From contig NC_083869.1 of the NCBI RefSeq assembly GCF_032452875.1, positions 81,152,501 to 81,216,500 of the forward strand: a stretch of DNA of 64,000 nt. Direction: 5' to 3'. Source of the DNA: Bos javanicus (Eukaryota; Chordata; Mammalia; Artiodactyla; Bovidae). The notes under the pieces are model-generated. The model had not been told where the DNA came from and made no database searches. It saw only the letters and a program-made list of their open reading frames with translations. Shown here in pieces: positions 46,630 to 57,891 of this stretch. The first letter of the stretch is position 1. Each line of letters begins with the position of its first letter. Both the position numbers and the translations under genes were made by a program.

Positions 46630-46740
46630 CACAGAAAAGTGTAGTGACTTTCCAATGGCATAAAACTAGAGAATAGCAGAAATGGGAATAGAATTCAGGT
46701 CTCCTGAATCCCAGTGCAGTACTTTAGTGAGTGGACAACT
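46630..46740 (-). mobile_element. MIR-like SINE fragment
   Basis: A faint antisense MIR pattern: gtgactttccaatggcataa, aactagagaatagcagaaat, then gaattcaggtctcctgaatc. These correspond to the core of this ancient tRNA-derived SINE but are heavily diverged. Confidence 0.5.
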
Positions 46741-47344
46741 ATGATTTGTTGTAAAATAATAATTGCTAAGTACTTTGGGTATTTCTTTCATCCTTAAAAG
46801 CTAATAATGCTTACAAGTTTATAAAGGAGTTTTATCCAATGGAGAACAATGCCTTATAAAAGTATTTTTCCTTTAACATTATGTCAAATAAACTTTTTAA
46901 ATTTGATGACAATTCCAACTGAATTCTCTAATGCCAAGTGTTGATTTCCTATCTAAAGTGGCTAATGGTAATATACAGGGTCTCTCCACCAAACATGCCA
47001 ACATTATTTGTGTTCCTTTTCACTGCCAAGCATTTACCTTGGTATTCAATTTATTCCTATAAAATTCCAAGAGGCAATAATTTTACAGATTAGTTAGATA
47101 CTGAAGCTGAAATTGTGCCCAAGTCAAGCAGAACAAACAAGATAGTCAAACCTGAACTCAGGTCAAACTCCTAAGATCCCATTTTTTCACAACACTACAG
47201 TATTTCCACATTTTAAAAGAGCACAGGTAGCTTATCTTCTATCCTGACAAGCCACTGAAGAAAGCAGAGACAGAAACTCAGATGGGATAATGAATTCTGT
47301 GGAAATACATATTTTAAACAGCATTGTCAGATCAAAAGCAAAGG

Positions 47345-47525
47345 TGAAAGGAAATAACATTTATTGAAGTTGTACAAGGTATCATTTAACCTTCACATTC
47401 ACAACTTTATTATGGCTGTTTCACTTATGGGGGCATTGAGTCTCAGAGATGTTAAATAAATTATCTGAGATCATAAAGCTAGCTCATGGTAGAAGCAGGA
47501 TTGAAAGGACATATGTCTGGCCCCA
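47345..47525 (-). mobile_element. MIR SINE fragment
   Basis: Antisense MIR: ataacatttattgaagttgt, gggggcattgagtctcagag, atgttaaataaattatctga and cataaagctagctcatgg follow the expected order of the element. Clearer than the fragment at 46.6 kb; an intermediate patch at 47040-47180 may be another piece. Confidence 0.65.
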
Positions 47526-48357
47526 CTATATGAGAACTTTCCATAACTAGCTTTTTGATATCTCCTTTGTTAGAATAGTTTTTCCAAATTGAAGAGGATA
47601 TATGGAACGTTGATAAGAGCTGCCTTTGATTAATGCATATATGATTTTACCTACTCATCAATATTATTACTATACAATTTTATTTTTTTAAATGTGTGTT
47701 TATTCACAGACAATCAGAGTTCAGAATGCATGAGCAGATATAATTAGTCTATGGTAAATATTAAGAGACAAATGTAATTGTGACTTTATCTACATAATAC
47801 TTGAGTTTTATTTTTTAAATCTCTTGATTAGTACTATCTGTTATGGTAATGGTACTCTGATATCAGTATGCATAAGACTTATTTGAAAAGATGCAGATAC
47901 CTTGGCTTCAGCTTACATATTTGACCTGAGTAACTGGGGAAGAACTTCATAATTTTTAACAAATTCCCCTAAATAATAAACACTGTTGTATTCTGAGGGA
48001 CAAAAACTAAATAAATTCATATATAAGGCTAAATTTTAGAACTTCATGGAAAATTTTCAATGGAAAGCCCCATTGTTGAGAAGTTTTCTCAGACTTTGAT
48101 GTATATTAGTATCAGCAGATTTGTTAAAGCTTAGGCTTTTGGTGATATCAATTTAGAAAATCCTGCAAATGGACATGAGTGAATTATGCATATTTATTGA
48201 TAACAAGCTCACCAACCTATTGTATATTATATAAAAATTGGGAAGTGAAGTTATAGAATTATATAGATTAAAAATGATTATGAGATTATTGATAAAATGA
48301 CTTAGGAAGACTAACATACTTCTACTTTGTGGTTTTGGTAGAAAGAATTGTGCACTA
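47526..48357. other. Single-copy AT-rich DNA
   Basis: No gene or recognised repeat. Confidence 0.5.
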
Positions 48358-48367
48358 TGTTCTGTCT

Positions 48368-48632
48368 GCTGCTGCTGCTGCTAAGTCGCTTCAGTCATGT
48401 CCGACTCTGTGCGACCCCATAGACGGCAGCCCACTAGGCTCCTCTGTCCCTGGGATTCTCCAGGCAAGAATACTGGAGTGGGTTGCCATTTCCTTCTCCA
48501 ATGCATGAAAGAGAAAAGTGAAAGTGAATTCGCTCAGTTGTGCCCGACTCTTAGCGACCCCATGGACCTCAGCCTACCAGGCTCCTCCGTCCATGGGATT
48601 TTCCAGGCAAGAGTACTGGAGTGGGGTGCCAT
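48368..48632 (-). mobile_element. Bov-A2 SINE, nearly full length
   Basis: Minus-strand dimer starting with the CTG run; it lacks only the last few bases of the first monomer (ends ggggtgccat). Perfect 10-bp duplication TGTTCTGTCT at 48358-48367 and 48633-48642. Confidence 0.96.
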
Positions 48633-48642
48633 TGTTCTGTCT

Positions 48643-48969
48643 AGTCACATGTGATTGGTGATATCTGAAATACATTAAGATTGAAAACTATATATAGTGA
48701 CAGAAAGAGGACTTTTCAATACAATGCATTCTTGGGAACTTGGCTACCAAACATTAATGGGCCTTCAATTACCCATTTTCTAAACTAGACACACAATTTT
48801 CAGCTGGAGTGTTCAGAATTCCATCTTCCCAAAAGTGTAGAATAGTCAATACATGTACTCTTCATTGTCGGACTTTAACTTTCATAGCTCAAATATGGAT
48901 ATCAATATCAGGTAAATTTTTAAAAATGTGAATTCAGTATAATACTTAACAAACATTTAAAATACTTTT
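48643..48969. other. Single-copy DNA
   Basis: Nothing recognised. Confidence 0.45.
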
Positions 48970-49367
48970 TCGGTTTTTTTGTTTTGTTTTTTCTTTTTTT
49001 ATTATTATTTTTTTTACTTTACAATATTGTATTGGTTTTGCCATACATCATCATGAATCCACCACAGGTATACACATGTTCCCCATCCTGAACCCCACTC
49101 CCACTTCCCTCCCCATACCATCCTTCTGGGTCATCCCAGTGCACCAGCCCCAAGCTTCCTGTATCCTGCATCAAACCTGGACTGGCAATTCATTTCTTAT
49201 ATGATATTATACATGTTTTAATGCCATTCTCCCAAATCATCCCCCCTCTCCCTCTCCCAGAGTCCAAAAGACTGTTCTATACATCTGTGTCTCTTTTGCT
49301 GTCTCGCATACAGGGTTGTCGTTACCATATTTCTAAATTCCATATATGTGTGTTAGTATACTGTATT

Positions 49368-49646
49368 CGGAGAAGGCAATGGCAACCCACTCCAGTACTC
49401 TTGCCTGGAAAATCCCATGGACAGAGGGGCCTGGTGGGCTGTAGTCTATGGGGTCGCTAGGAGTCGGACATGACTGAGTGACTTCACTTTATTTTTTCAC
49501 TTTCATATATTGGAGAAGGAAATGGCAACCCACTCCAGTGTTCTTGCCTGGAGAATCCCAGGGACGGGGGAGCCTGGTGGGCTGCCATCTATGGGGTTGC
49601 ACAGAGTCGGACACGACTGAAACGACTTAGCAGCAGCAGCAGCAGC
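49368..49646 (+). mobile_element. Bov-A2 SINE, full length, inside L1
   Basis: Complete plus-strand dimer with an AGC tail of five to six units. Duplication ATACTGTATT at 49358-49367 and 49647-49656; removing the SINE restores a continuous L1 (tgttagtatactgtattggt). Confidence 0.97.
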
Positions 49647-49786
49647 ATACTGTATTGGTGTTTTTCTTTCTGGCTTACTTCACTCTGTATAATAGGCTCC
49701 AGTTTCATCCACCTCATTAGAACTGATTCAAATGTATTCTTTTTAATGGCTGAGTAATACTCCATTGTGTATATGTACCACTGCTT

Positions 49787-50345
49787 TCTTATTCATTCAT
49801 CTGCTGATGGACATCTAAGTTGCTTCCATGTCCTGGCTATTATAAACAGTGCTGCAATGAACATTGGGGTACATGTGTCTTTTTCAATTCTGGTTTCTTC
49901 AGTGTGTATGCCCAGCAGCGGGATTGCTGGGTCATATGGCAGTTCTATTTCCAGTTTTTTAAGGAATCTCCACACTGTTCTCCATAGTGGCTGTACTAGT
50001 TTGCATTCCCACCAACAGTGTAAGAGGGTTCCCTTTTCTCCACACCCTCTCCAGCATTTATTGCTTGTAGACTTTTGGATCGCAGCCATTCTGACTCGCG
50101 TGAAATGGTACCTCATTGTGGTTTTGATTTTCATTTCTCTGATAATGAATGATGTTGAGCATCTTTTCATGTTTTTGTTAGCCATCTGTATGTCTTCTTT
50201 GGAGAAATGTCTATTTAGTTCTTTGGCCCATTTTTTGATTGGGTCGTTTATTTTTCTGGAGTTGAGCTGTAGGAGTTGCTTGTATATTTTTGAGATTAGT
50301 TGTTTGTCAGTACAGAAACTGAGTAATTTTAGAGCGTTATAGAAA
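49787..50345 (-). pseudogene. L1 ORF2 C-terminal fragment
   Basis: An open frame of about 180 L1-derived codons: LISKIYKQLLQLNSRKINDP, IKKWAKELNRHFSKEDIQMA, the CWRGCGEKGTLLHCWWECKL zinc-knuckle-like segment (a C-x3-C pattern conserved in L1 ORF2), then LEIELPYDPAIPLLGIHTEE. It ends at SADE because a tryptophan codon became a stop (tgaatga at about 49787-49793). The RT palm is missing through 5' truncation. Confidence 0.9.
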
Positions 50346-50670
50346 ACTGACTGAACTTCTTTAGAGATTATGTAATAGGGCCACACTGAGAGACATTACT
50401 AGAAACATCACCAAGCAACTTATTGTTGACTTTTTTGTTGATGTTAAGTATAATGATGAATGGGTTGTTCACCAAAAAAAGTGATGTTTTTATAAAAAAA
50501 CACAAGAAATTTTCCTCTCAAGTATGAGAATCAAGAATATTCTTGACAAGATAATTTACTTTTATTTTATGGACACTCAGAATTATGAATGATTTTGTTT
50601 CCCATATGAGTTAGTCTCCAGAAAGCACAGAAAATTACAACCCACTTTTTGTAAGACATTATATGTCCTA
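50346..50670. other. Single-copy DNA
   Basis: Nothing recognised. Confidence 0.45.
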
Positions 50671-50888
50671 AAGTCTTCTCTGGTGACTCAGTCAGTAGAG
50701 TCTGTCTGCAATGTGGGAGACTTGGGTTCAATCCCTGGGTCAGAAAGATCCCTGGGAGAAGGAAATGGTAACACACTCCAGTATTCTTGCTGGAGAATAC
50801 CATGGACAGAGAAGCCTCTTGGGCTACAGTCCATGGGGTCATAAAGAGTTGGGCACGACTGAGTGACTAACACTCCCTCACTTTTACT
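50671..50888 (+). mobile_element. Bov-tA SINE
   Basis: Head agtcttctctggtgactcag, B-box-like ggttcaatccc near 50727, body ccagtattcttgctggagaa, tail cacgactgagtgactaacac. Flanks TATGTCCTAA (50661-50670) and TATGTGCCCTAA (50889-50900) differ by a two-base indel. Confidence 0.92.
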
Positions 50889-50900
50889 TATGTGCCCTAA

Positions 50901-51703
50901 TTTCACACCTAGATACATTGTATCTTCACTAGACTTATATTCTTTTTTGTCCCATTTCATTTACTTTAAGTGCAAAATCAAACTTCTTGAATACCTACCA
51001 TACATTGTGACATGTTCAGGTAAAAGCAAGTTAAATAAACTGATGAATAATAATAGTTTATTTTTGATTAAACTAATGTAAAGTATACATTTTTGTTTTG
51101 TTGTTTCACATTAATCTAAAGATTGTTTTTTAAGAAAACTTTATATTAGGCATGGTTCCATATTGTTATAAATATGCTGTTTTTAACATGAATATGTATA
51201 TTCAAAATGTGTGTCTTCACTGTCTATATCACTTAGGATTTCATGATATTAAAGAATATTTTCATCAATTACTTATCTGCTTTCAAAGAAGTAACAAAAA
51301 TATCACTCAAAAATTATGATCAGATTTCAAAAAAAATCACTTATGATTAAGAATAGCTTTATTGTCTAGACTCCGATAAACACACTCAGTAAATAATTGA
51401 TAGCCACTTTCCTCACTGCTATCTTCAGAAAATCCACAAGGGATCCTTGAGCTGAGCAGAATAGGCCCTATATTCTTGCATGTAAAAACCATTATCTCCT
51501 GGATATTACTACACCAGGCTTTTTCATAGAGCAAAGGTAAGTTTAAATAATTTTAATGTGGAAGAAAATCAGAAAGGAAGCTATAATGTGTAGGTATGTG
51601 CCATAATAATTAAGCATTTGCATAGCTGACTGCAACCCTTATTAAGCAATATGCCAAGCGCAAGGTTGTTTTACATAATGGATGTGGGAGAAGCGACACA
51701 CTT
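50901..51703. other. Single-copy AT-rich DNA
   Basis: No gene or recognised repeat; the 65-codon minus frame at 51337-51534 has no known domain. Confidence 0.5.
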
Positions 51704-52986
51704 CAAAGTAATCAGTCATTTCAGTCGCTTAGTCATGTCTGACTCTTTGCAACCCCATGGACTGCAGCATGCCAGATTCCCTGTGTATCACCAACTCCAG
51801 GAGCTTGCTCAAACTCATATCCATCAAGTCATTGATATCACCCCACTATCTCATGTTCTGATGTCCCCTTCTCTTCCTGCCTTCAAACTTTCCCAGCATT
51901 AGGGTCGTCTTTTCTAGTGAGTCAGTTCTTCGCATCAGGTGGCCAAAATATTGGAGTTTTGGCTTCAACATCAGTCCTTCCAATGAATTTCCAGGACTGA
52001 TTTCCTTTAGGATGGACTGGTTGGATCTCCTTGCAGTACAAAGGACTCTCAAGAGTCTTCTCCAACACCACAGTTCATAAGCATCAACTCTTCGATGCTC
52101 AGCTTTCTTTACAGTCCAACTCTCACATCCATACATGACTATTGGAAAAACTATAGCTTTGACCAGACTGGTCTTTGTTGGCAAAGTAGTGTCTCTGCTT
52201 TTTAATACACTGTCTAGGTTGATCATAGCTTTTTTTTTTTTTTTCCAAGGAGCAAGCATCTTTAATTTCGTGGCTGCAGTCACCATCTGCAGTGATTTTT
52301 GAGTCCAAAAAGTAGTCTTTCACTGTTTCTATTGTTTCCCCATCTATTTGCCATGAAGTGATTGGACTGGATGCCATGATCTTAGTTTTCTGAATGTTGA
52401 GATTTAAGCCAGCTTTCACTCTCCTCTTTCACTTTCATCAAGAGCCTCTAGATCTTCTATTTCTGCGATAAGGGTAGTGTCATCTGCATATTTGAGGTTA
52501 TTGGTATTTCTCCTAGCAATCTTGATTCCAGCTTGTGCTTCATCCAGCCCAGCATTTCTCATGATGTACTCTGCATATTAGTTAAATAAGCGGGATGACA
52601 ATATGCAGCCTTGATGCACTCCTTTCCCGATTTGGAACCAGTATGTTTTTCTATGTCCAGCTCTAACTGTTGCTTCTTGACCTGAATACAGATTTCTCAG
52701 GAGGCAGGTCAGATGGTCTTCCTGCCATCTCTAAAAATTTCCCACAGTTTGTTGTGATCCGCACGGTCAAAGGCTTTGGCATAGTCGATAAAGCAGAAGT
52801 AGATGCTTTTCTGGAAATCTCTTGCTTTTTCGATGATTCAGCAGGTGTTGGCAATTTTATCTCTGGTGTCTCTGCCTTTTCTAACTCCAGCTTGAACTCT
52901 GGAAGTTCACAGTTAATGTATTGTGGAAGCCTGGATTGAAGAATTTTGAGCATTACTTTACTAGCGTGTGAGATGAGTGCAATTGT

Positions 52987-53562
52987 GTGGTAGTTTCTGC
53001 AGATGGTGATTGCAGCCATGAAATTAAAAGACGCTTACTCCTTGAAAGGAAAGTTATGATCAACCTAGATAGCATATTGAAAAGGAGAGACATTGCTTTG
53101 TCAACAAAGGTCCATCTAGTCAAGGCTATGGTTTTTCCAGTGGTCATGTGTGGATGTGAAAGTTGGACTGTGAAGAAAACTGAGCGCCGAAGAATTGATG
53201 CATTTGAATTGTTGTGTTGGAGAAGATTCTTGAGAGTTCCTTGGACTGCAAGGAGATCCAACCAGTCCATTCTAAAGGAGGTCAGTTCTGGGTGTTCTTT
53301 GGAAGGACTGATGCTAAAGCTGAAACTCCAATACTTTGGCCACCTCATGCGAAGAGTTGACTCATGGGAAAAGACTCTGATGCTGGGAGGGATTGGGGGC
53401 AGGAAGCAAAGGGGACGACAGAGGATGAGATGGCTGGATGGCATCACGGACTCAACAGACATGAATTTGGGTGAACTCCGGGAGTTGGTGATGGACAGGG
53501 AGGCCTGGTGTGCTGCCTGGCGTGATTCATGGGGTTGCAAAGAGTCGGACATGACTGAGTGA
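52987..53562 (+). pseudogene. BovB ORF2 C-terminal fragment
   Basis: A 191-codon frame. The first few codons come from the host BovB; the rest is an unbroken ORF2 C-terminus (ADGDCSHEIKRRLLLERKVM, WTARRSNQSILKEVSSGCSL, LMLGGIGGRKQRGRQRMRWL) to its stop. Near the end a short duplication (ggtgtgctgcctggcgtg) adds residues WRDSWG-like before CKESDMTE. No catalytic motif is included. Confidence 0.88.
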
Positions 53563-53579
53563 CTGAACTGAACTGAACT
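52997..53579 (+). mobile_element. BovB LINE 3' end nested in BovB
   Basis: Plus-strand insertion beginning ctgcagatggtgattgcagc and ending with CTGAA-type units. The host's broken sequence (gtggtagttt before; tgaccatgctttggcattgc after) rejoins across it. No convincing duplication at this junction. Confidence 0.93.
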
Positions 53580-53996
53580 TGACCATGCTTTGGCATTGCT
53601 TTTCTTTGTTATTGGATTGAAAACTGACCTTTTCGAGTCCTGTGGCCACTGCTGAGTTTTCCAAATGTGCTGGCATTTTGAGTGCAGCACTTTCACAGCA
53701 TCCTCTTTTAGGATTTGAAATAGCTCAACTGGAATTCTGTCACCTCCAGTAGCTCTGTTTGTAGGATGCTTCCTAAGGCCAACTTCACTTTGCATTCCAG
53801 GATGTCTGCTCTACGTGAGTGATCACACCATCATGGTTATCTGGGCTATGAAGATCTTTTTTGTATAGTTCTGTGTATTCTTGCCACCTCTTATTAGTAT
53901 CTTCTGCTTCTGTTAGGTCCACACCATTTCTGCTCTTTATTGTGCTAATTTTTGCATCTTTATTGTGCCCATCTTTGCATCTGTGCTGCAAAGTAA

Positions 53997-56709
53997 AGGA
54001 GTACATTAATAAAATTTGCACAATGTGTGTCCTTCATGCAGGTTGTGGTGACAAATATCCATGCCTTTGCAAACTGCATGACATTATGCTGTTTAGTCCT
54101 CTGGGACTCATCTGCTAATTTGCTGTCTATCATTTATTTCCCACCGTGGGGTGTACTCTTTAAGTGATCTCAACAGAAGGTCACAGCCAGTGAAGTTTCT
54201 TTACCAAACATTTCTTTTATTCCTGTCTGGGGCTTTGAGCGTTTCACTTTTAAAGTTTATTGTACTTCATTTTAGTAAACGTCCCAAGGAGATTCAGAGT
54301 AGGTCCTGGAACCAAGGTCTTCCATCAATGTGTTTGCTCGGTATGCTCCTGTGGTCTTCCCAGTTCCCATTTCTATAAATAACTGCTGAAACATTTGCAG
54401 TAACACTTTTATTGTCCTTAACCTCATCTCTTGTTACTTTTAAGGTTCTTATAAAGAGGAAAAAAAAAGATAAAGGTAAAAAGAAGCCTTTTTTAAGTCT
54501 CTATTTTGATATCTATTGGCTATAAGCAGATGGGCAGCAGTATATAATACTGCTCTTAAAATTGCACCTCTGTCTCCATCAAAGTTCTCCTCACTCAGGC
54601 TCAGCCATCAAAGTAGAGGTGGGTGACTGACTGATAGTTAAATAGTATATCACCAGAGATCAAGATACAGTGTTCTCACTACATAAAATAACTTTGCCTG
54701 TTTTAAGCTGAACAAGCACAGCAAATTATCTTTTTTCCCCTCATTTTTATTTCCAAGCCAGCGTTTAACAATGGACTTTTACAAAGGGACATATTAATAA
54801 ATCACCCCACTATCTCAGGTTTGAGTTGTCCAATGGTGAAATTGAAAGAGTGCACACACAGGGGGAGGACACACTGCCTTTCCCAGAAGAGACGAGGCTG
54901 TAATCTTGTGTAAAATACTCAGTTACAGCCCTGTGATGGGGGTAGTGGACATTAACACTAGGGCTGTTTTGAGCACCCCCAAGGCGCCAACACCTGGGTA
55001 GTCTTTTATCCTCTGCCTCCTCTCCAGCCTAGTATTTTTAGCACCTCACAAAGCTGGCATGCTGTGCATCTGTCCCTCCTACTTCACTATCTCTCCTGCA
55101 CTCTCTTTCTGAGGTGGCCAGGCTCTGGTGTAAAAGCTGAAGAGTAAGCTGGCTCCAGACAGATACATTGTTTCTACTTTTTATGCAAATATTCTGAGTT
55201 TGGCCAGAAGAAGAATCAGACCAAAAGAAAAGGAGAAATTGGCTCATTTTTGGACCAGATTTCAAGTCTGCTGAATGTGGTACTCATTTAATTTGGGAGA
55301 AATAATGATGTGGTGAGCAAGTCCTTGATAAAACTCCATTATTTGCAAAGTGTTTGAAACTTTTCTTTCTGGGACCCCAGGGAACTGGTTTAAAATATAC
55401 CAAATATGCAATTATAAGGCATGAATTCTGAATGAAAGGGCTTTGTGTTATTGAATTTTTAAAATGGTTCCTACCTTTTGACACATTTTTAATTCAATCC
55501 ATTAAAAAACTGCAGCTCTCAATTTGTTCTGTTTTCAGCATTTTCATGAATATGCACATTAAGTTCATATCTAAATCAACCACGGTGAAACCACTTTTGA
55601 TCTGTGCACTTCAAACTATCAAACTTCTGTTTTTGTGAATAAAATTCCTATTAATCAGCATGTTTATTTCTTATGTAATAAAATATCTAATATTAAAAGT
55701 ATATCTATTGCTCCTTCATTACTAATAGATAATAGGATTTTAAACTGAGGCTGTCTTTCATAAAGACACATTTTCTCTCCCCTCCAATATGATATGACCT
55801 AAGTAACTTGTAGGCATTTGAATATTTTGATGATCAATGTACTAATTTGTTGGTTAATTCAACATAAATCCAAGAATTTTTAATCCCGTGATTTTCTGTG
55901 CCAGTCCTGGGCTGATTCTCTCCCAGATCCATTGCTGACAGTCCCCTGTTCGGCTCTGTACTGCAGCACCTGACCCTGCAATGTTCTCAGTGTCCCTGCC
56001 AGTAGTTTGCATTTAAGTTTGCGCCATGAGAGGTACCGGAAGGAGATGAAGAGGAGGAAGGAAGAGAGAGCGCTCCCGCTTCCTGCTGCTTTGGTAGATG
56101 TCTCTGAGAGTGACTGAGTCTCTGCTGTGAACCCAGCTTTCATCAGACAGTTCACCCCTCTGCATACCAGCTTGCACCAGAACTTTCTATGGTCCAAGAC
56201 TGTGGTTCCAGGTTCTGATCTTTACTCAAACCACTGCTTTTCTTGGTTTCTGAGAGTGTTGTTCCTGATGCTCCTCATCTCTGGTTTGCTTTATTATTTC
56301 AGCTCAACCAACATCTTTTCAACAAATCCAGTGGCATGGCCATGGGTGTGTTCCTCAAGAGAACCCACCATGGGAGAATCACTGATGGACAGCTTCCAAC
56401 TGTTGCATGTATGATATACTGTGGGTTTCATACAAGGCTACACTTATTCATACAAGCTGCTTTCAGCCAATGACTACAAATGACAAGTGTATTAGAATCA
56501 GGCCATTACTGTACAAGGCAGAATTCCTTTCGTCAATCTTTGCTTTGGGACACTCACAGTCTTCAGAGGTGAACTATGATCTGAGACTTTTCCTGCCCAA
56601 TCTCCCTTCCTTCCTTCTCTCCTCTCATAGCTATAGGCATACATCATGATTTGATGTCTCTCTCCATTTACTCTTGTTCCTTCCCTTTTTCCTTATTATT
56701 ATGTTGTGT
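53997..56709. other. Long non-young-repeat stretch, GC-richer in part
   Basis: About 2.7 kb, the longest interval here without young repeats. 54770-55280 and 55890-56420 are GC-richer than the rest. 54767-54774 (AACAATGG), 55166-55172 (CATTGTT) and 55183-55190 (ATGCAAAT) resemble SOX and octamer sites. The 55.9-56.6 kb block may be a very old interspersed repeat, but I cannot name it. Frames of 60-105 codons occur but overlap one another and have no domains; I do not call a gene. Confidence 0.45.
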
Positions 56710-56742
56710 ACTATGAATCTGTAAGAAAGAGGATATAGAATT

Positions 56743-56967
56743 CCCAGGTGGTGCAGTGGTAAAGAATCTGCCTACCAGGAGATACAGGACATACAGGAGA
56801 TATGGGTTCAGTCCCTGGGCCTGAAAGATCCTCTGGAGTAGGAAATGGCAACCCACTCCAGTATTCTTGCCTGAAGAATTTCCTGGACAGAGGAGCTTGG
56901 CAGGCTACAGACTATGGGGTTGCAAAGAATCGTACATGACTGAACACACACTCACATACACATGCAT
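56743..56967 (+). mobile_element. Bov-tA SINE with 33-bp flanking repeat
   Basis: Starts at cccaggtggtgcagtggtaa, with an expanded middle of the tRNA part (accaggagatacaggacata), then the body actccagtattcttgcctga and tail catgactgaacacac. It is bracketed by a 33-bp direct repeat (56710-56742 and 56968-57000; 29 of 33 matching), much longer than usual for this family. Confidence 0.9.
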
Positions 56968-57000
56968 ACTGTGAAACTATAAGAAAGAAGATATAGAATT

Positions 57001-57474
57001 TTTTTAATGTACTTATTCACAGAACTCTATTTTAGAGAACATTTGGGTGATATTATTCTATGCAATATTCTTTTAAGAATAGTCACATAATTTTTAATCA
57101 TAGTAATTTATTACCTTGAAAATTTGTTGCTTTTTAAAATTAATCAACATATGGAAGGTGAAACTGCAATTTGCTGCAATTAGGGTAAGAAGAAGTTCTT
57201 TTTGAAATGATGCTAGTTGGCACTGTGGAGAGATGACTCTGTTTTAAAGGAATGGAATGTGTTCGATTCAAAGAAAAGGAAATGAGTATATTGTTAACTG
57301 TCTGCAAAGTGCCAGGTTATAGAGTAGGCTTCCCATAGCAGCAAGCTTTGTCTGACCTGAAAACCTTGCCAGGAAAGCTCTAAACCTGATTATTATCAAG
57401 ACAATCATTTGGTATTTCGACTTTATTGAACACTTTGATTAAACTTTGAACACTTCTAAGAAACATATTTTTCC
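57001..57474. other. Single-copy AT-rich DNA
   Basis: Nothing recognised. Confidence 0.5.
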
Positions 57475-57486
57475 TATCATCACTGT

Positions 57487-57879
57487 TCAGTTCAGTTCAG
57501 TCACTCAGTTGTGTCTGACTCTTTGCAACCCCATGGACTACAGCACATAATCTCACCAAATCCCAGAGATTGCTCAAACTCAAGTCCATGGAGTCGGTGA
57601 TGTCCTCCAATCATCTCCATTCTCTGTTGTCCCCTTCTCTTCCTGCTTTCAATCTTTCCCAGCATCTGGATCTTTTCCAATGAGTCAGTTGTTTGCATCA
57701 GGTGGCCAAAGTATTAGAGCTTCAGCTTCAGCATCAGTCTTTCCAATGAATATTCAGGACTGATTTCCTTTAGGATTGGCTGGTTGGATCTCCTTGTTGT
57801 CCAAGGGACTCAAGAGTCTTCTCCAACACCACAGTTCAAAAGCATCATTTCTTCCACACTCAGCTTTCTTTATCATCTT
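57487..57879 (-). mobile_element. BovB LINE 3' end
   Basis: Minus-strand 393-bp 3' end with a perfect 12-bp duplication, TATCATCACTGT, at 57475-57486 and 57880-57891. Deletions near 57550 (missing part of the shared 3' sequence after cagcac) break the frame. Confidence 0.95.
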
Positions 57880-57891
57880 TATCATCACTGT

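Larger units (their letters stand above)
48970..50345 (-). mobile_element. L1, 1.4-kb antisense copy split by Bov-A2
   Basis: The complement of poly(A) (T-rich 48975-49018), then the 3' UTR (gtattggttttgccatacat; ttccccatcctgaaccccac), then ORF2 3' coding sequence up to about 50345. It is interrupted by a Bov-A2 at 49368-49646. 5'-truncated. It is similar to the L1 at 16.2 kb but longer. Confidence 0.94.
51712..53988 (-). mobile_element. BovB LINE, 1.7 kb, split by a second BovB
   Basis: Minus-strand copy in two parts (51712-52996 and 53580-53988), running from the 3' end to the linker region (AEDTNKRWQEYTE coding near 53880). Flank duplication CAAAGTAA at 51704-51711 and 53989-53996. A T-run (52231-52244) interrupts the RRLLLGRK segment. 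YADD codons remain at 52479-52490. Near its 5' end a 22-bp unit (tttattgtgc..ttttgcatc) is repeated in tandem at 53936-53980. Confidence 0.94.

Noticed and set aside
49767..50342. Plus-strand 191-codon frame
   Set aside because: Antisense of L1 ORF2; the sense frame on the minus strand has clear L1 C-terminal motifs.
52953..53795. 280-codon minus-strand frame, the longest in the window, as a possible gene
   Set aside because: It joins host BovB ORF2 to the antisense of the nested BovB; no independent coding evidence. Kept only as a structural finding.
55880..56473. Overlapping frames of 76-105 codons on both strands as a possible exon cluster
   Set aside because: They overlap in different frames and strands, have no domain I recognise and no clear splice pairing; the block may be an ancient repeat.
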